NCBI GenBank assembly: GCA_023251155.1
Contig: JAHEZH010000007.1
Location: 1 to 64,000, forward strand
DNA: 64,000 bases
Source: Flammeovirgaceae bacterium
Lineage (GTDB): Bacteria > Bacteroidota > Bacteroidia > Cytophagales > Cyclobacteriaceae
Direction: 5' to 3'
Position 1 is the first letter of the stretch, and every line of letters begins with the position of its first letter. Shown here one piece after another: positions 38,595-48,933 of this stretch. The notes beneath the pieces are model-generated. The model ran no database searches. It was not told the DNA's origin and saw only the letters and a program-made list of their open reading frames with translations. Position numbers and translations under genes: made by a program.

Positions 38595-39995
38595 ATGCGT
38601 CTATTTCATTATCCACTCGGTGCTACATTTCTTCTGATCAGTACAGCGTGCATGGCACAGCCCGATCAAAAACTTACCCGCGAGATCTTCAAAGAGATGA
38701 TTGAGATCAACACGACTCACTCTACCGGAAGCACTACGAAAGCGGCAGAAGCAGTAGCCGCGCGATTGAAGGCAGCGGGCTATACTGACAAGGATATTTT
38801 TCTGGGAGGTGCCGCTGAAAACAAAGGCAACATTGTAGCCAGACTGAAAGGTTCGGGTAAAAGAAAACCACTGTTGTTGCTGGCTCATCTTGATGTAGTG
38901 GAGGCTCCACGTGTCGACTGGACTACCGATCCGTTCAAGTTTGAAGAGATCGATGGCTTCTACTACGCGCGCGGCTCCAGCGATGATAAGGCCATGGCTT
39001 CCATCTTCGTGGCGAACATGATTCGTATGAAGAAAGAAAAATTTACCCCCGACCGCGACATCATTATGGCATTGACTGCCGATGAAGAAGGCGGAGAACA
39101 CAACGGGGTGAAATGGCTGTTGGAAAATCACAAAGAGCTGATTGATGCAGAATATGCCATCAATGAAGGTGGACGCGGGCAAGAGAAAGACGGAAAGAAA
39201 ATACTGAATCAGGTACAGATGAGTGAAAAGGTGTACCAGTCGTTTACCCTGAATGTAGTGAACCGTGGCGGACACAGCTCGCAACCGCGTAAAGACAATG
39301 CCATCTACCGGCTGGCAAAGGCATTGGACAACCTGGGCAAGTTCGATTTCCCGTTAGCGCTAAACGAAGGAACACGGGTGTACTTCGAGAAGTCATCGAA
39401 GCTGGAAGAAGGACAACTGGCTGCTGATATGGCTGAGATCGTCAAACCCAATTATGATCCCGAAGCATTGAAACGGTTATCGGTATATCCTAACTATAAT
39501 GCACTGCTGCGCACCACGTGTGTGGCTACCATGATCAGCGGTGGTCACGCTGACAATGCATTGCCACAGCAGGCCACTGCTACCGTAAACTGCCGCATCT
39601 TACCCGGGCAGGATCCGGTGATGATTAAGGAAACGCTGATCAAGGTATTCGATGATAAAGGGATCACGGTAACGGCCAAGAACGATGCGAACATGAGTCC
39701 GCCCTCCCCCTTGAACCCGGATGTATTTAAACCGATCGAGACCATCACACAAAAACTATGGCCGGGTGTGCCTGTGGTGCCCACCATGAGCACCGGGGCA
39801 ACGGATGGTGCGCATTTACGCAACGCAGGTATACCTACGTACGGAGTGTGCGGCATCTTTGGTGATATCACCGACTCCCGTGCACATGGAAAAGATGAAC
39901 GCGTGAATGTGAAAGCATATTACGAAGGACAGGAGTTCCTCTATCAACTGGTGAAAGAGATGTCACAGAAGACGAGCGTGAAGCGGAGTTATTAG
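38595..39995 (+). CDS. M20/M25/M40-family metallo-hydrolase (secreted)
   Basis: 466 aa; signal peptide; 'LLLLAHLDVVEAPRVDWTTDPF', 'GSSDDKAMASIF', 'ALTADEEGGEHNGVKWLLENH', 'NRGGHSSQPRKDNAIY'. Confidence 0.95.
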   Translation: MRLFHYPLGATFLLISTACMAQPDQKLTREIFKEMIEINTTHSTGSTTKAAEAVAARLKAAGYTDKDIFLGGAAENKGNIVARLKGSGKRKPLLLLAHLDVVEAPRVDWTTDPFKFEEIDGFYYARGSSDDKAMASIFVANMIRMKKEKFTPDRDIIMALTADEEGGEHNGVKWLLENHKELIDAEYAINEGGRGQEKDGKKILNQVQMSEKVYQSFTLNVVNRGGHSSQPRKDNAIYRLAKALDNLGKFDFPLALNEGTRVYFEKSSKLEEGQLAADMAEIVKPNYDPEALKRLSVYPNYNALLRTTCVATMISGGHADNALPQQATATVNCRILPGQDPVMIKETLIKVFDDKGITVTAKNDANMSPPSPLNPDVFKPIETITQKLWPGVPVVPTMSTGATDGAHLRNAGIPTYGVCGIFGDITDSRAHGKDERVNVKAYYEGQEFLYQLVKEMSQKTSVKRSY

Positions 39996-40033
39996 TTCGT
40001 ATACTACTCCTCACGCTACTTTATAATCACACA

Positions 40034-40066
40034 CAGAAAGCCATTCACTAAAGGGATGGCTTTCTG
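40034..40066. terminator. Terminator between M20 peptidase and DoxX genes
   Basis: CAGAAAGCCAT-N11-ATGGCTTTCTG hairpin between convergent genes. Confidence 0.7.
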
Positions 40067-40095
40067 CTTTCAAAGATGATTTATTCGTAACGGGT

Positions 40096-40476
40096 CTACG
40101 GGCGTATCAGATGAAGGTATTTGTCTTTGTTATCGATGATGATCCAAATCAAAATAGCCCACAGTACCAGCGCCATGATCACTCCGTCAGGAGCAACAGT
40201 GAGGTGCGTGAGCAATATACCTGCCATTATGGGGAATAGTACCAAAGCACCCAGTGCTCGTGTGCGAGGTAAGATTATGAGCAAGCCGCCAAGAATCTCT
40301 GCCGCCCCCACCAAAGGCATCAGCCAGGCTATCTCCATCAAGGCAGCCGTATCTTTCATCAGTTCGTCCGGCAACCCATCCGGCACGGGCATGTAGTTTA
40401 AAAATTTGTTAAGTCCACCGTTGATGAATAGCAGCGCCATCAACACCGATACTCCTGTTAAGATCTTCTTCGCCAT
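40096..40476 (-). CDS. DoxX-family membrane protein
   Basis: 126 aa; four TM helices, 'MALLFINGGLNKFLNY', 'EIAWLMPLVGAAEILGGLLIILPRTRALGALVLFPIMAGILLTHL'. Confidence 0.88.
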   Translation of the reverse strand: MAKKILTGVSVLMALLFINGGLNKFLNYMPVPDGLPDELMKDTAALMEIAWLMPLVGAAEILGGLLIILPRTRALGALVLFPIMAGILLTHLTVAPDGVIMALVLWAILIWIIIDNKDKYLHLIRP

Positions 40477-40488
40477 GATTTTTATAGT

Positions 40489-41451
40489 TTATTTGTTTTG
40501 AAAATTGACCATCCAGTTGATACCATATCGGTCGGTAAACGAGCCAAAGTAGGCACCCCAAAACATATCCTGCAAAGGCATGCTGATATTACCACCTTCA
40601 GCGAGTGCATCAAATATCCGTTTCGCCTCTTCACGTGATTCGGGTTCGATACTAATGTACATATTGTTGCCGCGCGTTACGGTAAAGCCCATTTCCTCAG
40701 GAGCATCAGTACCCATCAATACATGATTGCCGGTGATGGGCAATTCAACATGAAGCACCATCTTCTTCACCTTTTCGGTCAATGGTGGCTGCGAAGGATC
40801 AGCAGGCAGCTCGCCAAAGCGCTGTATTCCATTGACAAAATCCGTTTTGAAAACAGATTGATAAAAACGGAATGCTTCTTCGGTATTGCCGGGAAAATTG
40901 AGGTACGTACACACACGTGCTGCGTTGGACGTTTTGTTTTGCCTGCGCAACCGGAATTGCGCTTCGAGGTACTGATCGAGATTCTCCATGGCCATGGTAA
41001 ACCCTTCCTTAAAGCCTAGCGCGATGATCTTTTCCAGATCCGCCAGGTTCTCATAACGCAGTGTGATATGAACTAATGTATGCTCCTCTTTTGAAGTAAA
41101 TACATTGTTCCATTCGGTACGAGGCATCTCCTTATTGACTTCACCTTGCTCATTGCAGAAAGCATCGAGACCGGAGAAACGCTTTAGAGGAACAATCTCG
41201 CGATAATCATTACGACACCAATGTGTATCGCCTTCGGGGCCGATCATGGCATACAACCAATGACCGCCTTCCACAAAATTCATGTATTTGGTTTGGGTAC
41301 GATACGGCTTGGGGGCCCACCATTGATCGAGCAACTCGGGGGTAGTCCATGCCTGCCATACCAGGTCTGCGCTGGCCGCAAATTCTCTCTTCACAGTTAC
41401 CGTATGCGTAGGCTTGTCTACGGTAAAATCAAATTGTAAGTGAGGGTTCAT
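40489..41451 (-). CDS. Fused SRPBCC (AHSA1-like) - VOC (PhnB-like glyoxalase) protein
   Basis: 320 aa; N-terminal '[30 protein letters not shown]' and C-terminal '[26 protein letters not shown]...[22 protein letters not shown]'. Confidence 0.92.
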   Translation of the reverse strand: MNPHLQFDFTVDKPTHTVTVKREFAASADLVWQAWTTPELLDQWWAPKPYRTQTKYMNFVEGGHWLYAMIGPEGDTHWCRNDYREIVPLKRFSGLDAFCNEQGEVNKEMPRTEWNNVFTSKEEHTLVHITLRYENLADLEKIIALGFKEGFTMAMENLDQYLEAQFRLRRQNKTSNAARVCTYLNFPGNTEEAFRFYQSVFKTDFVNGIQRFGELPADPSQPPLTEKVKKMVLHVELPITGNHVLMGTDAPEEMGFTVTRGNNMYISIEPESREEAKRIFDALAEGGNISMPLQDMFWGAYFGSFTDRYGINWMVNFQNK

Positions 41452-41768
41452 TTCTTTTTGGTTTTCATTTTTAATAGTACCTGATCCAGTTGATTAAAAC
41501 GTGACTCCCAGATTTTTCTAAATGGGCCTAGCCATTGATCAATTTCTTTCATTTTATTTAATTCCAATTGGTAATAAATTTCCCTGCCCTTTTGTGTTTG
41601 TGTGACCAGCTCACACTCCGTTAATACACGCAAGTGTTTTGACACCGCCTGCCGTGTACTATCAAAGTGGTCAGCTATAGCGTTGGGCGTCATCGCCTGC
41701 AAAGCAATAAGTACAATAATCGCTCTGCGCGTAGGGTCGGCTATCGCCTGGAATACATCTCGTCTCAT
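41448..41768 (-). CDS. ArsR-family winged-helix transcriptional regulator
   Basis: 106 aa; '[55 protein letters not shown]'; 4-nt overlap with downstream SRPBCC-VOC gene. Confidence 0.95.
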   Translation of the reverse strand: MRRDVFQAIADPTRRAIIVLIALQAMTPNAIADHFDSTRQAVSKHLRVLTECELVTQTQKGREIYYQLELNKMKEIDQWLGPFRKIWESRFNQLDQVLLKMKTKKK

Positions 41769-41878
41769 TTAATTAAGCAACTAATCGGTTGCAAATATAT
41801 AAGCAACCGATTGGTTTCAAAATAAAATGAAAAAGAATTTAACAGGTAAGGAAATGGAACTGCCTGCTATCAATGACT

Positions 41879-43315
41879 TTACAACTGCACTCCTACCGAA
41901 TAGCCCGGCCAGAACGCGGCTTTCTTAGTCAAGAGCTCGCCCACGGAAATGACTTTGCTGTTGATATGAAACTCGTTCACATCCACTTCTTTGTTGTAAA
42001 GAAAATAGTTGAGTGCTGCCCCCACAAAAACATAATGGCCTTTGAATCTTCTTCCATATTCCGCGTGCAGGCGGCTAACCAGGTTGAATTCCTTGTCCCA
42101 CTTCTTTTCACGATTCATGCGCACGAAACGAATGCCCGCTGACATCATGCGCCTGCGGTTAAGTTTGTCGGTAGGCAACATGCTGTGCTTGTTGTACAGA
42201 ATTTTATCAAAGCCCCAGCCAAAGCCCCACGACTTCGATTGAGGATTGTATCCTGCCATGAGTGGATTCTGATTGTAGATAATTTCATTTTCATGAAATG
42301 GCAATTCAGAAAGATTGGAGGAACAGTTCCAGCAGGTGCCCGTGGTGTATTCAATGGTTAATGGAAACAAGTCGGTATAGGATAAGCGAAACACTGATCC
42401 CCTGGATCCCAAATTCAGGATCCCGATAGGGGTTCCTTTTTTCACATCTTCTTTTGTCGGATAGGTGGAGAAGAAATTGATCAGCGCAATCTGTGTCCCC
42501 AATGCCCGACCGCCAACGTTGATCAGCCCGATCTGAATGCCATCCATTTCTTTGCTGAAATTGAACAAGCCCAGCTGAAGTGATCTGGCGCGTGTTGGGG
42601 GTTGGGTATGTTTGCCATACATGACACGCGCCTTGTTGATCAGACCGAGTTGCGTACCGGACAGCCCGCCATCGGTATAATTAAACAAGCTGCTGACCTG
42701 AATACCTCCAATCGATTCCTTAGAGATATTGTAAAGACCGGCTAGCTGAAAACCTTGTGAGTATCCATTGGTGCCGTTGCCTGTGCTGTTACCAATACCG
42801 GCAAGCTGCACGCCTTTCAAATCACCACCTACCACATTAAGTAGTCCCGCTACCTGTATTCCGCCCGCATGATCGCGTACATAGTTCATGAAGCCCGCCA
42901 ACTGTATTCCCTGAAAATTGGATTCGAAGTCTTCCTTGTTGATCATGTGTCGTTCTTCAGAAACGGTAAGATTAACAAAGGCATTGGCGCCTACAATGTT
43001 GGCAAGACCAGCGAGCTGAATACCGGTAGCCTTCTTGAGGTTGACATTCGATATGCCACCGATCTCCAGTAAATGGTTACCCGCAGAGAGGCCGCCAAAG
43101 AGGTTGAGTGAAATGGTATTATAAAAAGAGCCGCTATAGATACCATTGGTACTGATGCCGGGAAATAAGGCAACCTGGAAGAAGCTCCTGGATTCGCGGA
43201 TGGGGCGCTTGATGGGTGGAGAGGGTGGCTGTAGTGTGGATGGTGCGTGCTGTTCCTGAGAGAGTGCCGTGAAGATGCGCAAACAAAATAGCATCAATAA
43301 AATAAAGCGTAGCAT
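41879..43315 (-). CDS. Surface repeat protein with GIQLAG-type repeats (LA_2272-like)
   Basis: 478 aa; signal peptide; repeated 'GIQLAGLxN' motifs every ~20-25 aa. Confidence 0.75.
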   Translation of the reverse strand: MLRFILLMLFCLRIFTALSQEQHAPSTLQPPSPPIKRPIRESRSFFQVALFPGISTNGIYSGSFYNTISLNLFGGLSAGNHLLEIGGISNVNLKKATGIQLAGLANIVGANAFVNLTVSEERHMINKEDFESNFQGIQLAGFMNYVRDHAGGIQVAGLLNVVGGDLKGVQLAGIGNSTGNGTNGYSQGFQLAGLYNISKESIGGIQVSSLFNYTDGGLSGTQLGLINKARVMYGKHTQPPTRARSLQLGLFNFSKEMDGIQIGLINVGGRALGTQIALINFFSTYPTKEDVKKGTPIGILNLGSRGSVFRLSYTDLFPLTIEYTTGTCWNCSSNLSELPFHENEIIYNQNPLMAGYNPQSKSWGFGWGFDKILYNKHSMLPTDKLNRRRMMSAGIRFVRMNREKKWDKEFNLVSRLHAEYGRRFKGHYVFVGAALNYFLYNKEVDVNEFHINSKVISVGELLTKKAAFWPGYSVGVQL

Positions 43316-43649
43316 AGTAGTTTGGGTTGTAGGAGTTCCGCTCTTTATTCCATCCCCTCTGGCTTACCGCACGATTACTATACGATAGCATGCACTTTGT
43401 TATTGTATGCTGCTGTATAATTATATTGTTTCATTCAAGTCCCGATTCCTGAACGGTAAAAAGAATTCAGTACTCATTTCTTTGTACTCGCATATAAATC
43501 AAAAGGCAGCTATCAACATGTTATCTCTTGACAATAAAAGAACCCGATTCTCTATTGATGTCCCCAATTACTTTTCAAAGAAATTAACTTGGTTTATTTA
43601 GAGCCTCATGTTGCAGATGTCTCCACATGGCACTTGTAACCTGTAATCA

Positions 43650-46295
43650 TTATTCACTTCTCAAACTATCTACCGGATCAGCCAGGGCAGCTTTCAAAGA
43701 ATGTGTGACTACCGTAAGGATGGCGATCATAAAAATGAAGACAGCAGGGAATAAAAAAATGTACGGATCAAGTGAGATGTGGAAGGCATAACCTTGCAGC
43801 CAGTGATCGATAACATAGTAAGCCAAAGGCAATGCAATCAAACAAGCGAGTGCAACAAGCAGAACAAACTCTTTTGAAATAAGCGAAGTAACTTGTGTGA
43901 AGGAGGCTCCCAATACTTTCCGGATTCCGATTTCTTTGGTTCGCTGAATAACGATATAAGAAGAAAGACCAAACAAGCCGAGGCAGGCAATAATAATAGC
44001 CAGAAAAGTGAAGATGCTTACGATCTTACCAAACTGTCGGTCGAATTTATACTGACGATCATAATGCTCATCTAAAAAGAAATAACTAACGATATTACCT
44101 GGAAAGATTTTATTGTATTCTTTTTCAGCCAGTTGGATTACGTCATTGATCGACTTACGATCATTGATCTTAATGGAATAGAGCACCGAATTGGTTACCT
44201 CCTGATCGTAGACCAAAACCAATGGTTTTATATTTTGCTTCATGTATTCCTGATGATAATCTTTAATTACACCGATAATCGCTGGTTCTGAATCCCATAA
44301 ATACATTTTCTGCCCAATCAGTTTTTCCGGATTAGTAAAGCCTAATAATTTCATGGCCGTTTCATTTACGATTACAGTTTTCCATTGATCTTTGAGCTTG
44401 CCCGAAAAGTTTTTACCGGCAATCAGATTCAAGCCATAGATTGCAATGAAACTTTCATCCGTCATGATCGCCTGAAAGGCGTTCCCTTCTTTAATATCCT
44501 GACCAACCAGGTGAACGTTGCCATTAGAGTTCCTGACTTTCTGGCCGGGCACATCCGTAGATACCGTTACCCTATCTACACCGGAATGTTGTTGCAGCGT
44601 ATTGAAAAAAACACGAACCTTGTTTAAATAAGTGGAGTCGATTGCATTCGGTCCCTCAATAACCAAAGTCTGCCCCGTATCTATACCTTTGGGACTGTTC
44701 AGCATGAATTGCAGTTGCTCATAGACAGCGAATGTACCGATGATCAGTATGACCGAAGAGACAAACTGAATCGTAACCAGGCCCTTACGGAGGAAAACTT
44801 CTTTGACTGAGTTTTTAAATTTACCAGTCATTATACTGACTGGAGCAAAGCCTGACATCACCAAAGCAGGGTAAAATCCAGAAGTAATTACTCCCACCGT
44901 GAAAGTCAGACCAATGGCCATCCAGACATCCATCGATTGGAACACTTTCCAGTCTAAGCCACCCTGTATCATGTTAGAGAAAGAAGGCAGTAATAAGGTC
45001 ACCAATACGATAGCAATAAGTAGTGCGATGAGGTTAGTAGTAAAGGCTTCAAATAAAAATTGACGAATCAATTTGGAACGATCACTTCCTAACACTTTCC
45101 TGATGCCCACCTCTCTGGCCCGCTCCATTGATCTGGCCGTAGCCATATTAATGTAATTGATCCAGGCCATGAGAAGGATAAACACAGCAATGGCGGTTAA
45201 AAAATTGACCGACTGTTGATCTCCATTGGCCTCTATCTCATCGGGAGTATGTGAGTTCAAGTGAATAGAAGTTAATGGTTGCAACGTAAATTCCATCCAC
45301 TCGTTCCAACTTCTCAAGAGATCTCCCGCCTTCCTTTCAACAAATGCGGGAAGTTTGGCTTGTAGCACTTTAAAGTCACTACCTTCTTTTAACTCGATGT
45401 AAGTAAAATTTCCCTCCCAACCCCAATTCGACATCAGGTCCTCCATTTCAGCAGGGCCAAGGATTCGTACTAAACTTTCAAAAGAAAACAGCGCGTCAAA
45501 TTTTAAATGCGTATTCTCTGGAACATCTTTAAAAACTCCCGTGACCGTGTATTCATCCTTTCCATTGCACTTCATTGTTTTGCCAACCGGATCTTCATTG
45601 TTAAAATACCGTTTGGCAAATGACTCAGAAACTACCATGGTAAACGGGTCGCGAAGAACCAATGAATCCACTCCTTTCAGTAAGGGGAATGAAAACAGCC
45701 GAAAGAAATCCGCACTGGAATAAAATATCCTGCCTTCCTTAAAAAACTTTTCTCCATTGCTGATTACATAATGCCCGCTTGAACCACGATTGAGTAGGAC
45801 GAATCGCTTTACTTCAGGGAAGTCATTCTTAAGGTCTGCTCCAATGCTCATAGGGCCGGCCGCCCATTGACGGGTAAGCACACCATTGGTCAACCGGTCA
45901 TGTCTCACGCGAAAGATCTGATCCTTTTTCGTATGAAACTGATCATAGCTTTTTTCCTTCTGAACATAAAACCCAATCAACATACAAGCCGCTATACCGA
46001 TAGCCAGTCCGGAGATAGTCATAAATGAATGGTTGGCATTCTTCCGGCTGGTACGCCAGAAGATCTTCATAAAATGATTGATCATATCCCATTGGCTTAT
46101 TCTCATTGAAAACGTATTCCTCAACACAATCCCAGGTCGGCAAAACCGGATCGTATTCCATAGCAACCGTCTTCTCGCTCGCTTCTCTCCAAAAGCTTTT
46201 ACATCTTTATTAAACTTTTGAATCAAATCTCCTTCAATCTCCTCGTAGAGCTGATCGGGGCAGAAAAAATGAAGCAATCGAAAAGCTCTTTTCAT
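43650..46295 (-). CDS. FtsX/MacB-like ABC permease with N-terminal permease prefix domain (array member 5)
   Basis: 881 aa; prefix 'LLHFFCPDQLYEEIEGDLIQKFNKDVKAFGEKRARRRLLWNTIRFCRPGIVLRN'; 'REVGIRKVLGSDRSKLIRQFLFEA', 'KEIGIRKVLGAS'. Confidence 0.93.
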   Translation of the reverse strand: MKRAFRLLHFFCPDQLYEEIEGDLIQKFNKDVKAFGEKRARRRLLWNTIRFCRPGIVLRNTFSMRISQWDMINHFMKIFWRTSRKNANHSFMTISGLAIGIAACMLIGFYVQKEKSYDQFHTKKDQIFRVRHDRLTNGVLTRQWAAGPMSIGADLKNDFPEVKRFVLLNRGSSGHYVISNGEKFFKEGRIFYSSADFFRLFSFPLLKGVDSLVLRDPFTMVVSESFAKRYFNNEDPVGKTMKCNGKDEYTVTGVFKDVPENTHLKFDALFSFESLVRILGPAEMEDLMSNWGWEGNFTYIELKEGSDFKVLQAKLPAFVERKAGDLLRSWNEWMEFTLQPLTSIHLNSHTPDEIEANGDQQSVNFLTAIAVFILLMAWINYINMATARSMERAREVGIRKVLGSDRSKLIRQFLFEAFTTNLIALLIAIVLVTLLLPSFSNMIQGGLDWKVFQSMDVWMAIGLTFTVGVITSGFYPALVMSGFAPVSIMTGKFKNSVKEVFLRKGLVTIQFVSSVILIIGTFAVYEQLQFMLNSPKGIDTGQTLVIEGPNAIDSTYLNKVRVFFNTLQQHSGVDRVTVSTDVPGQKVRNSNGNVHLVGQDIKEGNAFQAIMTDESFIAIYGLNLIAGKNFSGKLKDQWKTVIVNETAMKLLGFTNPEKLIGQKMYLWDSEPAIIGVIKDYHQEYMKQNIKPLVLVYDQEVTNSVLYSIKINDRKSINDVIQLAEKEYNKIFPGNIVSYFFLDEHYDRQYKFDRQFGKIVSIFTFLAIIIACLGLFGLSSYIVIQRTKEIGIRKVLGASFTQVTSLISKEFVLLVALACLIALPLAYYVIDHWLQGYAFHISLDPYIFLFPAVFIFMIAILTVVTHSLKAALADPVDSLRSE

Positions 46296-46296
46296 C

Positions 46297-48933
46297 TTAT
46301 TCCATTTTAATTACGTCTACCGGATTCATGCGGCCAGACTTCCATGCAGAATAACCTGCGGAAGCAATCACCAGCAAAAACAAAGTGGATCCAATAACTA
46401 AAAAAGCAGTTCCGCCCGGTTCGGCTTTATAGGCAAAACCAGATAGCCATTCATTTATCAGCCAGAATGTAAAAGGCAAAACAATGATATTGGCAAGTAA
46501 AGCCATCTTAAAAAAATGACCGATGTGTAAAGTGATGATCTGTTGTACGGTTGCACCTAATACCTTTCGAATGCCAAATTCCTTTTGCCGTTTACCTGAC
46601 AGAAAAACAGACATCGAAAAAATACCCAAACAAGAGATAACAACCACTGTCCATGTACACCACTAAAGAATACTGTACGCTTTCTGTTCGGTTTGATATT
46701 GATTGTCATAGCGTTCACTAACAATTTCATAGTCCATTAGAAATTCAGGAAGTACACGCTCATAAATACCTTTGATGGATGCCAGAATTTCCTTTTCAGA
46801 GCCATGATAGCGAACATTCAGGCAATTGCCTGGCCAGGAGTCATACTGAAGCCGTATCACCAGGGGCTCAATTTTCTTATGGAGAGACCTCGTGTTAAAA
46901 TCCTTAACCACCCCAACGATTGTTCCTTCTGCCCAGGTGGAATCTCCATCAGCCTCAACTATAATTCGTTTCCCAAGCGCTTCATTCAATCTCAATTCGC
47001 GCTCAGCAGTTTCATTGACGATGTAAGCAGTTTTAAATTCTTGGGCGTTCCTGAAATTTCTTCCTTTAAGAAGTTTCACATCCATTGTCTGAAGAAAGTT
47101 TTCGTCCACAAATAATTCATTAAGCAAAACCGGTTTCATTTCTCCACCGCTCTCGATTTTGTAAGGGGCATTGAAATAAGGAACACCTGTTATGTGATAA
47201 TAGGAGAAAGTCGCAGCATCTACTCCGGCCAATTTGATCATTTCACTCTTTAGCACAGAAGCCTTCTCAACCGGATAGCGATCCGGCATCAGCACAGTGA
47301 GAAGATGATACCGATCAAATCCGATATCGCGTATTTGAATATACGTTAACTGATTGCTTACTGCCCAGGTAGCGCAGATACAGAAAAGTGAAATAGATAA
47401 TTGCGTCAGTAGCAAAATTTTATTAAGCGAAAGCCCTTTCATTAAACTCATCCTTTTTCTTAAGTCATCCACGGGGTTACTTAGTGATAGACGATAGGCA
47501 GGATAAGCAGTAGAAAGCAGAAGTAAGAAAAGCAACATTAACGCTATGACGCTAACTATTTTTAAGTCTAAAAACATTTCGAATTTCAGATTTGTATCAA
47601 TTCGATGAGCAATAGTAGGAAAGAATGCATACAACAGTGCAAAGCTCAGTAACAAAGCGGCTCCACAGTACACCCCTGTCTCAAAAACGATTTGAATCGC
47701 TATTTGTCTTTTTCGTGCTCCTAACGCTTTGCGTACACCCATCTCCTTTCCTCTGAAAGTAAAATCGGCAATGGAAAGATTAAGATAGTTAATGCTTGCT
47801 ATGATGAGAAGCAGAAAAGCGAGACTGAGGTAAATGTAGAGATAAAGTGTATTGCCCTTTCTATCAAACTCCCACTTAAGCGGTTCACCCATGTAGATCT
47901 CCGATAGCGGCTGAAGAAAAACACGGAAACTTCTTTCCTTCCCTTCAGAAGTTTTCGCCAAGTTCTTTTTCAATATACCACTTACCTTATGAAGAAATTC
48001 TTCTTCATTTGTACCATTGGCAAGAAGAACAAAGAGATTATTCCCTCCGGAACCGACCACCCAGGACCTCAGGTCTTTTTTATCGGCATCTCGTAATGCA
48101 CCATAGTTCATGATCCCATCAATATTCATACTCGAATTGGGCGGCAAATCTTTAATGACTGCTTTTACTTCAAGCAAGCGATTGAATCGATCAGGGAAAG
48201 CAATTACTTTATTGATTGGATCCTGATCACCAAAAATTTGACGGGCTGAACTTTCCGTTAGTATTACCGCCTCTGGATCAGTCAGCGCTTCCTTTGATCC
48301 TTTAAGGATATCGAAAGTAAAAACGCTGAATAGCGAACTGTCTGCTTCAATCATGTGTGGCAATCGGAGTAACCGGTCTTCATACCGCACCATTGCACTT
48401 CCCCATTCACTAATTCCTGTAAAACTTTTGACTTCGGGTAACTCCTCCTGAATAGCTGGACCTAATGCCGTAGGCGCAGTGGCATACTTCGTTTCGTTGC
48501 CGTTCTCTATACGAATGGAATTTACCCTGAAAATATGCTCCTGATTTTCATGAAAGCGATCAAAAGAATATTGGTAAGAAGCATAAACAGCAATGATAAG
48601 AAAGCTGAATAAGGATAAGGTAAGCGTGCCCAACTTAAAAGCAGCGTTTACTTTATTTTTAATCACTTGTCGATAAATTGTATTGAAATAATTCTCAAGC
48701 ATGATGAGTTGGATGATTTCAGTAGAAAACTTATTCCTCAACACAATCCCCGGCCGGCAAAACCGGATCACATTCCAAATCAATCTTCGCTTCGCCCGTT
48801 GCTCTCCTACCGTTTTTACGTCCTTACTGAATTGATAAATCAAATCTCCTTCAATCTCTTCGTAGAGCTGATCGGGGCAGAATGACCGAAGTATTTTGAA
48901 TACCAAGCGATATGTAAAAGAACGATCACTCAT
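46297..48933 (-). pseudogene. FtsX/MacB-like ABC permease with prefix domain, interrupted by in-frame TAG at 46663-46665 (array member 4)
   Basis: 756 aa ORF (48933-46663) continues in the same frame after TAG: ...KAYSIL-*-WCTWTVVVISCLGIFSMSVFL...; 879 codons total, matching the length of siblings; aligns gap-free to paralogues across the stop. Confidence 0.85.

Noticed and set aside
38601-39284. 227 aa minus-strand ORF opposite the M20 peptidase
   Set aside because: Antisense shadow ORF; no recognisable domain or start context.
43316-43649. Possible mobile or RNA element in the 330-nt gap before the permease array
   Set aside because: Only weak imperfect repeats (AGCATGCA/TGTATGCT) and a short 64 aa ORF; nothing resembling a transposase, tRNA or CRISPR repeat.
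46297-46647. Separate small 116 aa permease gene
   Set aside because: It is the in-frame continuation of the upstream permease after a TAG; listed instead as part of an interrupted gene.
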